A stretch of 64,000 bases of DNA from Salvia splendens (GCF_004379255.2 NC_056041.1:21483559-21547558), one strand, 5' to 3'; shown: positions 1 to 12,875, counted from the first letter of the stretch. The notes: generated by a model not told the origin, from the letters alone. Numbers and translations: made by a program.

Positions 1-963
1 ATCAAATAGCCATCAAATAGCCTTCACACTACCTATCCACATCACTAATAACAATTATATAATTTAATTTACAATTGTATCAACATACATAATTTAATTT
101 ACGAGACAAATACGGAAAATTCGAATAATAATATTAAAATTTAAAAAGTACATTACTTTTAAAAAAAAGTACAACAATTTAAAAAAATTACAAAAAGTAA
201 AAAGTACATTAATTTAAAAAAGTAAAACAAAATCACTCATCGCCGCCGTCCTCGTCTCCGTCGTCGCCCAACGCTTCTTCACTTCCGTCGGCCGATAGGC
301 GTTGTCCCCCCCGTGCGTCGCCTGCGACTGTGGAATCATATGTTGCGCCGGTGGCATCATCTGCTGCGCCGGTGGCTGCATGCCGGGTGCCCACCCCGGC
401 ATCATCTGCATAGGGGGCTGCATGCCGGGTGCCCACCCCGGAATCATCTGCTGCCACGGGTACACGTTGTAGTACCCGCTCATTGGAGGCCAACCACCTC
501 CCCCAGGAGCCGGGGAAGTATGGGACCCTGCCCCGGGAGTCGGGGGCGTCTGAGACCCTACACCGGGAGCCGGGGGAGTCTGAGACCATCCCCCGGGATT
601 AACTGGAGTACCTTCGTAGTTGTTCTCCATTGCTCGTTATTGATCTTGTACAGAAAGTAAGGTAGAGAGAGAGTACTCGTTAAAACAAGTGGTGCGAATG
701 AAAATGAGGTTCAACGCGCGTATATATTGTGTTTTGCGAAAAAAAAAAAAAATATTTAAATCCGACGCCGGTTTGGCGCCGATCCGGGAGCCACAATGGC
801 GCCCGTGAGGATCGGCGTGGGAACCGGCGTCAGCGCGGGAATCGGCATGGCGACGCCGATTTTGACGCCGATTTCGCCCACGCCGGTTCCAATGGTTCGG
901 CGTCAAACCGGCGTGGGCGAAAAATCGGCGCTCCGGTGGTGACGCCGACCATTGGAGATGCTC
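1..963 (-). mobile_element. PIF/Harbinger-type DNA transposon, 5' end (continues beyond window)
   Basis: On the minus strand the element begins GAGCATCTCCAATGG at 963, immediately next to a TAA/TTA trinucleotide at 964-966, the target duplication expected for PIF/Harbinger elements. The first 230 bases inside the terminus are GC-rich and full of short GCCGGCGTC/GGCGCCGAT repeats, typical of subterminal transposase-binding regions. A TATA-like sequence lies at about 718-728 (minus), followed by a leader and a coding start at 630. The other end lies outside the window, so the second terminal repeat and target duplication cannot be checked. The class is inferred from the terminus and target site, not from a transposase domain. 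Confidence 0.6.
214..630 (-). CDS. Proline/glycine-rich N-terminal ORF of the PIF/Harbinger-type element
   Basis: A 138-residue reading frame that starts about 90 bases downstream of a TATA-like box inside the transposon. It is dominated by Pro, Gly, Met and Gln, with a tandem unit of the form MMPGWAPGMQPP repeated two to three times (about residues 60-90). No DDE or Myb/SANT domain is visible. In this superfamily a second protein with a low-complexity N-terminus and a DNA-binding domain accompanies the transposase. This could be the first exon of such a protein, cut by an intron or decayed. Function cannot be assigned from sequence alone. Confidence 0.35.
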   Translation of the reverse strand: MENNYEGTPVNPGGWSQTPPAPGVGSQTPPTPGAGSHTSPAPGGGGWPPMSGYYNVYPWQQMIPGWAPGMQPPMQMMPGWAPGMQPPAQQMMPPAQHMIPQSQATHGGDNAYRPTEVKKRWATTETRTAAMSDFVLLF

Positions 964-987
964 TAACTGGATAAGAAAAAAAAAAGC

Positions 988-3900
988 ATGGCCTTGGGAG
1001 TAATGAAACCGGAAGACGAGATAATCAAGCCGCGCAATGATAAAAGAGAGTATCGAAGGATTGTTCTCAAAAATAATCTCCAAGTTCTCCTCATCAGCGA
1101 TGCCGAAACCGATAAGGTCTGTAATTTGTACTAGTATTTTTAGCGGTTTTGCGGAAATCTGAAATTGATTAGGCTGTTTCTGAATTTTGCCTTTTTGGAT
1201 TGGATTCGCCTTTTTTTTAATTGCAGTGTGCTGCTTCAATGGATGTCCGCGTCGGTGCTTTCAGTGATCCCGAGGGACTCGAAGGCCTCGCGCATTTTCT
1301 TGGTGAGCAAGTTTTTGGGTGCAAATATGCCTCAATCTGAATGTTTTGAGCTATTCTTTTGTGATGTCATTCAATTTTGATTCTGTTGAATTTTTTATTA
1401 ACTTAATGCCTGTGCAAATGAATTGGATGTCTGGTTTTTCGGAGAGATTTTAGCATGTTAAGTTATGCAATTAAGCATCTGGTTTTCTCCAATAAAGAGA
1501 ATTTCAAAGATTTAGAATGTTAATTTGTTGATGCAAGGCTTTTGAAATGTGCTGGCTAAAATGCCCCCGATGCTTCCCATTTGATTCCTTACTTCAGTCC
1601 TTTGTATTGTGTAATACTGTAATGTTCTTTACCTGCAGATGATTTTGAGTAATTAGTGTATGTATCTTTGGTGTAAGTCCAGATAATGGTTCTGTTACTC
1701 TAATGTGATTCTATTACAGAGCACGTGGTTTTCTATGTTTATATCCATGATGTATTTGCTGGTGAAACTGCAAGTAATAGTTATTCTACCATGTAAAGTT
1801 TGCTAGACTTATATCTGACCGTAATGTGATTTTATCTCAGAACACATGCTTTTCTATGCTAGCGAAAAGTATCCTGAGGAGGACAGTTATTCCAAATACA
1901 TCAGTGAGGTATTTTTTCATGTCGCTTGACTGACCTTGTTTTATCTGGGACTAGACCGTTACTATGACCCCACTATTTTCCCTTGTTCTGGTTCTTCCTT
2001 GTCTTAAAGTTTTGTCCTTTGTCTGGAAAAGTGTTGTTTCTAATATGTCTAGCTGAAAAACAATACTACATCTTTAACTCAATTTACATTTGCAGCATGG
2101 AGGCAGCACAAATGCTTTCACAGCGTCTGAGAACACCAACTACTACTTTGATGTCAACCCTGACTCCTTTGAAGAAGCCCTGGACAGGTATAATTGATTG
2201 AATTTTCAGAATTACACGGGATGCCTTCTGAAAGAACATTCATTATGTGGATGCATGACATAATGATATCCACATGACATAATGATGGTCTGTTCAATTC
2301 AGATTTGCTCAGTTTTTCATAAATCCATTGATGTCGGCTGATGCGACTACAAGGGAAATAAAAGCAGTTGATTCTGGTCAGCATTTTATCCTGCAGTTTC
2401 TCGATTAATCCCTTTTTATGTTTTCTGATGACCTCGATTCCCCTTATCCATTTTATCTCAGAGAACCAGAAAAATTTGCTATCTGATGCCTGGCGGATGA
2501 ATCAGGTGCTTCTGTATTTGAATTTTGCTATCAAGCCTTTATAAGTTTTCCTAAATTTAATTGCAGGTGTGCATTTATTAAATATTAGTTGCTGCAATCA
2601 GGTACTGAAGAGAACTAACCAACTATTTTAATTTGTTTCTTATTAATTCAGCTTCAGAAACATTTAAGTGTGCAAGACCACCCGTACCACAAGTTCAGTA
2701 CAGGTTAGAATTATCATATTATAATCTCATGTTAATTTTATTTTGATCACTAAGCTTCATCATCCTATTTATTTGTTGTAGATAGATATAATTGTGTTCT
2801 ACTAGTACATAAATGTATCTATCATTTATCTTGATCCTTAATGCATCCTCTTATCATCTATGATCTTTTGCTATGCACATGCAGGAAATTGGGATACTTT
2901 GGAAGTCAGGCCAAAAGCAAGAGGATTGGACACTAGACAAGAGCTTCTGAAGTTCTATAAAGACAATTATTCAACCAATCTCATGCATCTTGTGATATAT
3001 ACTAAAGGTAGCAGATTAATAACTGTCACCTGGTTTATATGGTCTTGCCATGTTAAATATATGAACTTATGCAGTTGAATTTGTTTAGATGGCCTCGATA
3101 AATGTGAAAGCCTTGTCCGGAGCTATTTTGAGGATATCCGAAATACAAATAGAAACTTTATCAATTTCCCTGGTCAGCCCTGTGATTCAGAAAGCCTTCA
3201 GGTACTGCTGGAGCATCTTTACTTTGTTAATTTAACCTACATGGTGGAAAAATTTATTTGTCCTTTAATCCTTTTTATGACGATCAAGTGTGAGAATAAA
3301 CCTTTACTGGAAGATTAGTTGGAATATGACAATGTTGTGTTCATGTTGTATATTACAACTTCTAAGTGAGACCATTTGTTTCCTTCATTATTTCTTGATA
3401 AAAATGTCTCACTAGTGATCACCGATTGACATCGCCATCAAATTGCTACATAAACATATCCATATTTTAGTGCCTCTTGGGAACCTGTTCTTGCTCACTG
3501 TTGCTGTTATAGATTCATGTAGTGACATCAGAATCATTTATCTGTTATTAGTGCAAAAATAGTTTAGCCCATTTAGATGACAAAACTTGAAATGCTACCA
3601 TGCTACCTTTACAGGGTTATGTATACACTATACGAGACTAATGTCATTCTTTTCACTATGAATTTATTTTATTGAAATTCATGTTTAGTTACTGAGCTAA
3701 GTTTGGTTATTCAACGTAGGAGTAATGTTTCTACTTGGTAATAAACTAGATTATATTCACTCTTTTTCTCAGATTCTTGTAAAAGCCGTCCCAAATCCCA
3801 ATTAAGCAAGGTCACAAGTTAAAATTTGTATGGCCAATAACACCTGGAATCCATCATTACAATGAAGGGCCGAGCAGGTATCTGGGTCACTTGATTGGCC

Positions 3901-6900
3901 ATGAAGGAGATGGATCTTTGTTTTACATCTTGAAACAACTGGGTGGGTGTTGAGCTTTCTTTCCTTGCCCCTACTCGGGCTACTCCCCCTCACTGATTTG
4001 CTGATAGAAAAAATTGTCAGTATATATCTGTTCTGTACTTACCCCTCCCTCTCAGCCTAAACCACGTTGAAAGAATATTGAATAATAAACTGATACTCTT
4101 ATCATCGGTTATGTTTTCTGCCTTATGGTAGTATTTTAAAATTTCTCTATTTTGTATTGGGCCATAATATTAAGTGTTGGGATGTGTCATGATTAGTCAT
4201 TGCATTATCTATTGGTTTACTTTCAGATATAGTAGGATTTTGATCTAGTTTGTACGAAATAAAATTATACATTCTACTCCCTCCGTCCCTGAAAATTTGT
4301 CACATTTCATTTTCTGCACCCGTTTTAGAAAAATGATAATAAATAGCTAAATTGGAGAGAGGGTAAATTAGAAGAGGGAATAACGTAGATGATAGTCTTT
4401 ATATTTCTTACTTTATTCCTCTCTCCTACTTTTCAAAACAATTTTTTAATATCCGTGCCCAAAAGTTTTGACTCAACTTAGTTGGGACGGAGGGAGTACA
4501 ATGCAAAGAGGAAATTGAGTACTAAAATTCACACTCAGGTTATATTGATTAGTTCATTCGAATATATGCAGGTTGGGCTACAAGTTTATCTGCTGGTGAA
4601 TCAGATTGGACTTGTGAGTTTTCTTTCTTTAAAGTCAGCATTGATCTCACAGATGCTGGCCAAGGTAATTTTTCTTTCTTCTGATTTTACTTTCACTTAA
4701 TGGGGATGAGGTCTCAGGGTGATGGAGGGGCACCGTTGATCAACTTCTATATCATTCTTAATAGTTAATATATATGATTTTTTTTTGTGATAATCACAGA
4801 AATTTGAGGAAATTGTGGCACTATTGTTTAAATACATTCACCTTCTCCAGAATTCTGGACCCTGTGAATGGATTTTTGATGAGGTATAGTTAATGACACT
4901 ATTACTGCTTGCAGACAATTTATATGGCATTGTCCCACAAAAAATTTGGCAGATTGTTGCATTTCACACAATTATGTTATTGGATGTAAACACTTGGAGA
5001 GTGGTGAATTGCATATAACTGCATCCAACTCAGTGGTGAATGTAACAAAATATATGAAAAGTTCCATCGGGTTTTCTTTGGAGAACTTCATATTTTTGTG
5101 GCTTATAGAAATAAGTCCCTCTAGAAGTATTCATCTTTTAGATAATTAGTAGCCTTCATATATTTTAACTAAAAGTGAGGTGCAGACCTGAAATTTGTAT
5201 AAGTTTGAGACTGCTGGTTCTTTAGGCATAGCTGTTTTGTTATCTATTAGAGCATTTTGTAGTTTTCGGCATTCTAGAATTCTGATTAAACATTGAAGGC
5301 ATTAAGAGTATGATTATATTAATTGCCATGTCCATGCTTCTTTTGTTTATTATATATAAACTGCCAGTTGGAAATTTTAACTCTTTCATCTTTGTTTACT
5401 AATGAAGCTTGCAGCCATTTGTGAGACTTCCTTTCACTATCAAGATAAGATTCGTCCAATTGATTATGTGGTTAGTGTTGCAATGGATATGCAGGTAATC
5501 GGTTCTATCTTTATATGTTCAGGACAAGCTTTTTTGCTGAAGTAATTTTCGTGGTCAAGTATCATTTCAATTCTGATGGTTCTTGCTTATTTCTGTTAAA
5601 TCTGTTCTAGTTTTATCCTCCAAAAGATTGGCTGGTTGGATCATCTTTGCCTACAAAGTTCAATTCTGAGGTCATTCAGTCAGCATTGAAAGAGCTGAGT
5701 CCATTCAATGTGAGGTCCGTTTCACAAGTTACTCGGAGATTGTTATTGTTTTTTTTTATTACAAGCACCAATATGACTGAGCGAAATGTTATTGCTACTT
5801 GCTAGCAGCAGATACCATATAGTCATCCTATTCTCGCTGACCCAAATGTTATGTAAAAAAACAAAAGAAGCAATTTTTATTCATGTTCCTTTGCCAGCTT
5901 CAACTTTCAAGTTGACTTGGGATAACAAGTTGATAACTGGTTGTTTCATAGCGGTTCCCATTTTAATTGTTTACATCATTCATTTGTTGTTTGGTTTTAT
6001 AATGTCTGTTCCACAGAATTTTTTGGGAGTCCACAAAATTTGAGGGACTTACAGATTCAAAAGAGCCTTGGTATGGTACAGCTTATTCTGTTGAGCGATT
6101 AACTGGCTCTAAGATTGAGGTTGGCCTTCCTTCTTTTATGCCGAAAAAAAACTTTTCTGCCTACTTAAATATCTGTAGGATACTCCACTTCAGATATTCT
6201 AATGTGTTCGTTGACTTGTAGCAATGGGCTAATAATGCTCCTGGTGAAGGTTTGCATCTACCTGTCAAAAATGTGTTTATTCCTACAGATCTATCCCTTA
6301 AGACTGTCTCAGAGCAAGTAAGTTTTTGCATTCTTCTTAGCTCAAACAGTGCCATGTGTCCTTTGGTTGCTAGACTCATAACAAGATCCTTATTGTTGGT
6401 GGTGTATTGACCTTTGATATCAGATGAAATTACCAGTTTTGTTGAGAAAGACGCCTTACTCAAGGTTGTGGTACAAACCAGATACAGCATTTTCAACTCC
6501 AAAGGCATATGTTAAAATAGATTTCAATTGTCCCTCTTCTGGGAGTTCTCCCGAATCAAAAGTTCTCACCAAATTATTTACACGTTTGCTGATGGACTAC
6601 TTAAATGAATATGGTAATTTTCTCATGGTTAAGATGTATAATATGCAATATTGTTCGGTCATATCATCCACTAATTATTTCACTGCTTGATATGGCCTTA
6701 CATCTAGTCATTTTAAATTATGACGTCTCACCTTATGTTTTTCTTTTTCCGAAACTAAGTCATAAAAACCGTGCTTTCTCTCTTTTTTTTTCTTATTCCA
6801 GCATATGATGCACAAGTTGCTGGTCTATATTATTCAGTTAGCAACACTGAATCTGGTTTCCAGGTACTCTGCTGTTTCTTGATACACTCTTCTTTAAAAG

Positions 6901-9047
6901 AGAATCTGGTCATTCTTACCCATTACTTTTATAACATCGCCATACAGGTCACTGTAGTTGGATATAATCACAAGCTGACGATCTTACTGGAGACAGTAAT
7001 ACAACAGATTGCGAATTTTGAAGTTAAACCGGACAGATTTTCTGTAATTAAGGTACACAGACTGTGTTCTTAAGTTAGTTGTGTTAGCTCAGATCTCACG
7101 GTTCATTTCATCATGTTGCCTCTAGAATAATGGTATCCTATCATAATGAATAGCAACTAATATTTGCATCTAAAAGCTGTTTGATTTATCATATTTTCCT
7201 CTTTGGTTTCTGTTATGCTTCTTCGCAGGAATTGGTCACAAAAGAGTATCAGAATCTGAATTTTCAACAGCCATATCAGCAAGTCATGAACTACTGTTCA
7301 TTGATACTACAAGACCAAACATGGCCTTGGACTGAGGAACTTGAAGTTTTACCTCACCTTGAAGTCGAGCATCTTGTGCGATTTTATCCTTCAATGATAT
7401 CAAGAATCTTCTTGGAGTGCTTTGCTGCAGGTTCTGATTCCTCTCATTGTTTCCTGATCTTTGCCAGATTTTTCTACTCTTTGGCTAATGTCTATATCAT
7501 TTTCACTGTTTCATTGTCGTCTAAATGTAGGAAATCTTGAGCCAAAAGAAGCAGAGTCCATGATCCAGCATATAGAAGATGTGTTCTTTAAGAGTTCCAA
7601 GCCCATATCCAAGCCTCTTTTTGGATCTCAGTACATGACAAATAGAGTTGTGAAGCTTGAGAGGGGAATAAATTACTTCTACAGCGTGGAAGGCCTAAAT
7701 CCTAGTGACGAAAATTCTGCACTTGTCCACTACATTCAGGTACAAAGTAAAATTGAGAAAAATTGTTGGAATCCTACCAATTAATATTGCTCCAAGTCTT
7801 TGATAGTGATATGCCTGTATTGTATCTTTATTCATTTTCCATCAAATACGGTGTTAAAAGTCAAAACAAGCCAAATCAATTTAGCTAAATGTTATCTGTT
7901 AAGGCACACTTGTTGAACATTACTGCTTTTGTATCATGTAGGTGCACCAGGATGATTTCAAGCTAAATGTCACTCTTCAACTTTTTGCTGTGATAGCAAA
8001 GCAACCTGCATTTCACCAGCTTAGATCAGTTGAGCAGCTTGGTTATATTACAGTGCTTATGGAGAGGTAGGAAAACGACTCTTGCATTCTATACGTTCTC
8101 CCATTTGTGCCATGTGATTTTTGTCTCACATTTTTCGTACTATAGGAATGACTCTGGTGTCCGTGGTGTACAATTCATTATCCAATCAAATGTCAAGGTA
8201 TAGATTGCATCGTTTGTGTAAATAGCTTGTACATATTTTATGTCCGTCTTACTCGTAATATATACACCGTTTATTAGTTTTTGTAGTTACTATTTATCAC
8301 TCACCCATCATTGTGTTTGATAGGGTCCTGGTCAAATTGATCTGAGAGTAGAGTCATTTCTCAAAATGTTTGAAACTAAGCTCTATGAAATGCCTAGCGA
8401 CGAATTTAAGGTCCCGTGTTAATCTTTCCTGGAAACTACATTATGAACAACTCATTTCTCTTACGGCTGCTTTGAGGAGCAACTTGATATTGACATATAG
8501 TCTTCTCCATTGACACAGAGCAACGTTAATGCACTTATCAAAATGAAGCTGGAGAAGCACAAAAACCTACGAGAGGAATCTACATTCTACTGGCGAGAAG
8601 TATCTGACGGAACCTTCAAATTTGACAGGAAAGAACGCGAGGTACTGAATTTAGTTTACTCGTGCAAGTTTGGATTTCATATCTCGTAGTTTAGAGGCTT
8701 TTGTATTCCCACTCTGAACCCTGCTATCTCATAAGCAAGAGCTCGTGGCATGAGTTGCCAAAATATTTTGTTTGATGATACCACATTTGATGAAACAGGT
8801 AGCAGCACTAAAGCAACTAACTCAAAAGGACTTGATAGATTTCTTCAACAAGTACATTAAAGTCGGTGCTCCTCTCAAGAAGGGGTTGAGCGTACGTGTA
8901 TATGGGAGCGCACATGCTTCAGAGTACAAGACAGACAATTCCCAACCTCCTGAATCCAACGTCCCAATAGAAGATATCTTTAGTTTCAGAAGATCACGAC
9001 CTCTGTATGGCTCGTTCAAAGGAGGCTTCGGTCACTTGAAGCTGTAA
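988..9047 (+). CDS. Insulin-degrading enzyme-like zinc metallopeptidase (M16A), 26 exons, frame broken by two indels
   Basis: Exons: 988-1116, 1227-1302, 1841-1908, 2096-2187, 2303-2376, 2462-2505, 2652-2703, 2885-3007, 3089-3201, 3773-3942, 4572-4664, 4800-4883, 5408-5494, 5611-5714, 6017-6119, 6222-6317, 6424-6613, 6802-6863, 6948-7052, 7229-7430, 7531-7739, 7942-8066, 8146-8197, 8324-8410, 8519-8641, 8799-9047. All introns are GT-AG. The inverted zinc motif HFLEH spans the exon 2/3 junction (about residues 66-70), and the downstream glutamate region EIKAVDSE is present. Family members are roughly 970 residues with an N-terminal catalytic half and an inactive C-terminal half, and in plants act in peroxisomes on peptides. 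The C-terminus ends in LKL, only loosely like a peroxisomal targeting signal. Exon 10 has one extra base and exon 12 lacks two, so the conceptual frame stops early. Either a recent pseudogene or assembly error. Confidence 0.85.
1701..1800 (+). repeat. Decayed duplicate of exon 3 and its splice acceptor inside intron 2
   Basis: The stretch around 1701-1740 (taatgtgatt, acceptor-like tract, cacgtggttttctatg) closely matches 1822-1857, the real acceptor and first codons of exon 3 of the M16 peptidase. Similarity fades out by about 1800 and the copy runs into a stop codon (ATG TAA near 1792). It looks like an old tandem duplication of about 120 bp covering the second half of the zinc motif. Confidence 0.6.
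4277..4496. mobile_element. Stowaway (Tc1/mariner) MITE in intron 10 of the M16 peptidase
   Basis: A 220-bp element with inverted termini CTCCCTCCGTCCC and GGGACGGAGGGAG flanked by the TA target dinucleotide at 4275-4276 and 4497-4498. There is no coding capacity. Termini and target site are diagnostic of Stowaway MITEs. It ends about 75 bases before the exon 11 acceptor. Confidence 0.93.
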
Positions 9048-9429
9048 AGATAGCAAAACCCTGTTCAAGGTCAGAAGAGAACTCTTGCCAGAGTGGTTTT
9101 CTTCAGAATAGAGCTTTCTTCTTCAAGATTACCTCAAGATTATATTACATTTTCCTTTGATATATAGACGCCCTTTTGAATTTTTCTTATTGAGTAAAAT
9201 AGTTGATAGGGCATCTACCATTTGTAGTATAACCATATTGTTGAAATGGTAGAGGCACCGATAACTTAAAAACTCAGTTTCTTGTGTTTTCTTAGTTTTT
9301 CTTGTTTGGTTTGTTGAAACTATAAAAGGATGTTTTTCCAACTACAGCTTGTGTTTGGCTTAAGAGAAAGGAAAAACATGTTTCATTGCTAGATTATATT
9401 TTTGCTGAAACTATTTAGTATGCACAGAG

Positions 9430-9660
9430 CTAAAGAACACACGATTCCGATTGATTCTTGGCTTCGGTTCGGTAGTGGTGGTGGAGCTGCCGCTGGTGTT
9501 GGTAATCAGTGGTGGCGAATTGTGGTGGAGGAGCTGCTGGTTGGCTGGCCGGAGGCGGAGGATGGTAGTACATCGGAGCGGTGTGAGGGCAGTGAGAATG
9601 ATACCTAGCTGCCATTCTCACTCCTGTATCCAACATTTGTACATATTTCCCCACTGCCAT
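9430..9660 (-). CDS. Small protein of unknown function (76 residues)
   Basis: A single-exon minus-strand frame convergent with the M16 peptidase gene. The N-terminal 35 residues are well ordered ([20 protein letters not shown] followed by a MYYHPP motif). The rest is rich in Pro, Gln and His and ends QSESCVL. The N-terminal block resembles a short plant protein family that I recall only as uncharacterised. No signal peptide or membrane segment is visible. The coding choice rests on that block and on a natural start 13 codons before it. Overlapping plus-strand frames are low complexity. Moderate confidence that it is a gene, none about function. Confidence 0.45.
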   Translation of the reverse strand: MAVGKYVQMLDTGVRMAARYHSHCPHTAPMYYHPPPPASQPAAPPPQFATTDYQHQRQLHHHYRTEAKNQSESCVL

Positions 9661-11110
9661 AAAAAAATACCCTACTTAATGTGTAAGTATAAATTAATGC
9701 TGCTCTTCACCAAATATATGGGTATACATAGGTATAAATACAGGTTTATGAGCATTTTTAGCTCAAATTTCTGGCCTAATGAAGTAGTGAAGGGTTGACT
9801 AATGACTATGTCAAATATGGCTTTTGTTATTTGGGCTATCTTAAGATTCATTGGCTTAGTTTGGTTTTGTATTATTTACACACACACAAATGGGAATTCT
9901 CCCAAATATTTTTGGCTTTTGGGGAATAAGCATAGTCACAGTGTCATTTGTTACTCGTAGCAACTAGATATATTGTTATCTTTTTCCCTACCAAAGGAGT
10001 CAATGATTTGATCAGTTCAATAATGGCCAAACCATGTTTGCGGTCAATGAATAACCTCAGTCTCTTCTTATTGTTTGTCTTGAAGATAGCTATAGTTGTG
10101 GAATACCATGTCATTCCCCTATTCCATTCCATATCCTATATTTTTTCCTTATGAATACTAATCACCATTCAATTCTTCATAGGAATATTCATTCAATTCA
10201 AGGGGTGGTTGACCCCAAAATTTCGTCAAAAAACTAACTGGAACCGACCTAATCTCAAGTTCAGTTTTATGTTTTAACTTTTCATCTGCTTTATTATTAT
10301 TATTAGAGTAAAGGCCAAAATTAGTCCTAAACATATAGTTATTTTACGATTTTGATCCTAGACATTACGTTTTGAATTCTTGCATCCCAAACATTTCAAC
10401 CTGGGTCGAATTCGGTCCATTTTAAACGGCTCCGTCTAAAAGTAACGGTCAACGACTTTTAATCAGATTTTGACCTGATTAAGCTCTTAACTTTGTTTAT
10501 TAGCGCTTTTCATTTTTAATAGCAACTGATTAATTTAAAATACTAATCAAATGAATTAAAACACACAAAATGCAAAACAAAAAAATTATTAATTGCAATT
10601 CTCTGCAAAATCAAAAACACAAAAAATATCTTCTTCTCTCCTATGTTGAGGAAAAGCTCGAGCTTCCCTTGAGCAGATTCATCACTCTTTCTCTTATATC
10701 TCACCCAGCCTCCACCTCCAAGTAATACATAAATTGTTTAGGCACAAATTAAACTTTAAATGATCTAAAATTTTAAAAAAATTCTCCAATAATAAGAGAA
10801 GGATTATCCAATTTTTAAAGTAGTAGTAATGCTTAAGCACTTTATTGACTTTGAGAGATCTTATTTATAAACTAATATTTAGAAACTTTATATACTTTGA
10901 GATATATAAGTATAACTAACAGTGATACAATTAAAATAGTAATTTTTTTTTGACATTGCAATATGAGACTTTGACAAAATTTGGAAGTAAATTACAATTT
11001 CTTCTATTGTGAAAAAGTTTGAAAGTAAATTACAATTACTTCTATTATTAATTAAAAACATAATTGAAATTAAAATTATTTATTGTACTAACTTTTAGCT
11101 TTTCATCTAC

Positions 11111-11114
<4 letters not shown>

Positions 11115-11141
<27 letters not shown>

Positions 11142-11142
11142 A
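11115..11142. repeat. (ATT)n microsatellite
   Basis: About nine uninterrupted ATT units within AT-rich intergenic sequence. Confidence 0.9.
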
Positions 11143-12223
11143 ATACTCCTATTTACAAGTAATACATGAATTGTTACGGCACTTTAAAAGACTAAACTTT
11201 AAATGATCTAAATAGGAGATCCGAAAAACGATGCTCGATTACCAATCTTGAACGGAATTAGGAATAAAATTTTTGTGGACTCAAGATCCAAAATTATTGC
11301 TAAAAAAAATGCAACGCGTCATTTATAAATAAATACAAACAATACATTGGATATACTATGAATTAATGATAGTAATATTAGGGTGATTTGTTTAATTGTT
11401 TCTCATTATAAACTCATGTATCATATAGCAAGTCCGGGTGGAAAATAAAGTCGATCAACATATCAACCTAAACAAAACAACTAAGAATATCTCCGACCAT
11501 TTATATGAAACTCAAACTTACTTTTGTGTACATATCAAAGTAATTTAATTTACTTCAATCATTTGCACTAAATTCAAACGGGAAAAAATAATCTTTATCC
11601 ACTACCTTTTTTACTCAAACTTTGAAAATATGATTTAGATTTGTTCTAGTGTAAGCCTATGACAGTCAATTGTTACTGTGAAACATCACATTTCCAGAAT
11701 ATACGAAAATTGTGAACTCAAATCACAAAAATACTCTATATTTGAGGCCTCCAACATTCTATACAAGAAATTCAGGAATTGAAATTCATTCAAAAGCAAA
11801 ATTAGTGAAAGGTTAATACGCAACATACATCCTAAGCTAAAGGCTAATGTTCATATAAAAATATTTTGGCCTTTATTTAAAAGTGAAGAAATGCAGAAGA
11901 AGTCACTGCACGCTATCACATGCCAATGCATTCGTAATTTTTCCTCCCTCTCGATATCTTAATCCTTAATTGATTTAACATAAATAAAAAACTTCATTAA
12001 ACGTGAAGTAAATTTTACAAGTTAAAACAAGAGAATGTTTTATTTTATTTTATATGAAGATTTAGTTGCTTGAATGATTAAATTATTGAATTTGTGGGGG
12101 AGTTATATTCGAAAATAATTTAAGAATGTGTTTAATGATTTGAATATGAGAAGATCAATTACTTGACTATGACTTCGAAAGTGGTCATAAGAAATTAATT
12201 GAACTCTATTGCTTAATTGCTTT

Positions 12224-12329
12224 ATTGCTTTATTGATACTAGATTTTGTGTGTCATCCTAATTAAATTTTGCTCTAATTGCTTTACTGATACTAGATTTT
12301 CTGTGTTATCCAAATTAAATTATGCTATC
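12224..12329. repeat. 53-bp tandem duplication
   Basis: Two adjacent copies beginning attgctttatTGATACTAG and attgctttacTGATACTAG, about 90% identical, in AT-rich DNA without genes. Confidence 0.8.
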
Positions 12330-12875
12330 AAAGAAGTCAAACGTTTGAGGAGTAAATTTGGTGTCACAAACTCACAATGCACTATAAATTTGGTACCTGT
12401 CCACAATGTTTTGTTGATACGAATTTTAATAATAAATTAATGAAAAATTAGTATTTTCCACAAATCTAAAACATAAATTGATGATATCATGAATTTGTGC
12501 CTTGTACCAAATTCGCCCAGAGACAGATTTAAAAAAAATAATTAAATCTTTAAATTATAACCCATCAAAGTAGTAAGGAGTATTTTTTTATCAACACTGT
12601 ATTGTATTATCTACAAATTCTATTCTATCAAGTAAAACAAAGTAATTCACTACTGACAATCACTATAAACTGTAGAATCTACAGCAAACGAGCATAATTG
12701 CTTCATTAACAGGGAATTAACATCCAAATTGGGATTTCCAACCCTAATCAACCCATCACTATTATTACTCTTCAAAAATTACGCAAACCCGATTTCGAGC
12801 CGAGTGAACTCAACTTGGGCATCGACTCAGTCGACACCATCAAGTTCACATCCTTCAAAACGCGATCGTTTTGAA

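Larger units (their letters stand above)
9661..12771. other. Intergenic AT-rich DNA
   Basis: No convincing gene. At 10301-10500 there is a block (gccaaaattagtcctaaac and following) of the kind commonly seen at ends of dispersed plant repeats, but no matching second end was found. An ATT microsatellite lies at about 11115-11142. A 53-bp tandem duplication with a few mismatches occupies about 12224-12329. The last 110 bases before 12772 would be 3' flank of the split minus-strand gene. Confidence 0.6.

Noticed and set aside
9402..9798. Plus-strand ORFs overlapping the small minus-strand gene
   Set aside because: Low-complexity Gly/Val/Trp translations with no start context; the minus strand is more protein-like.
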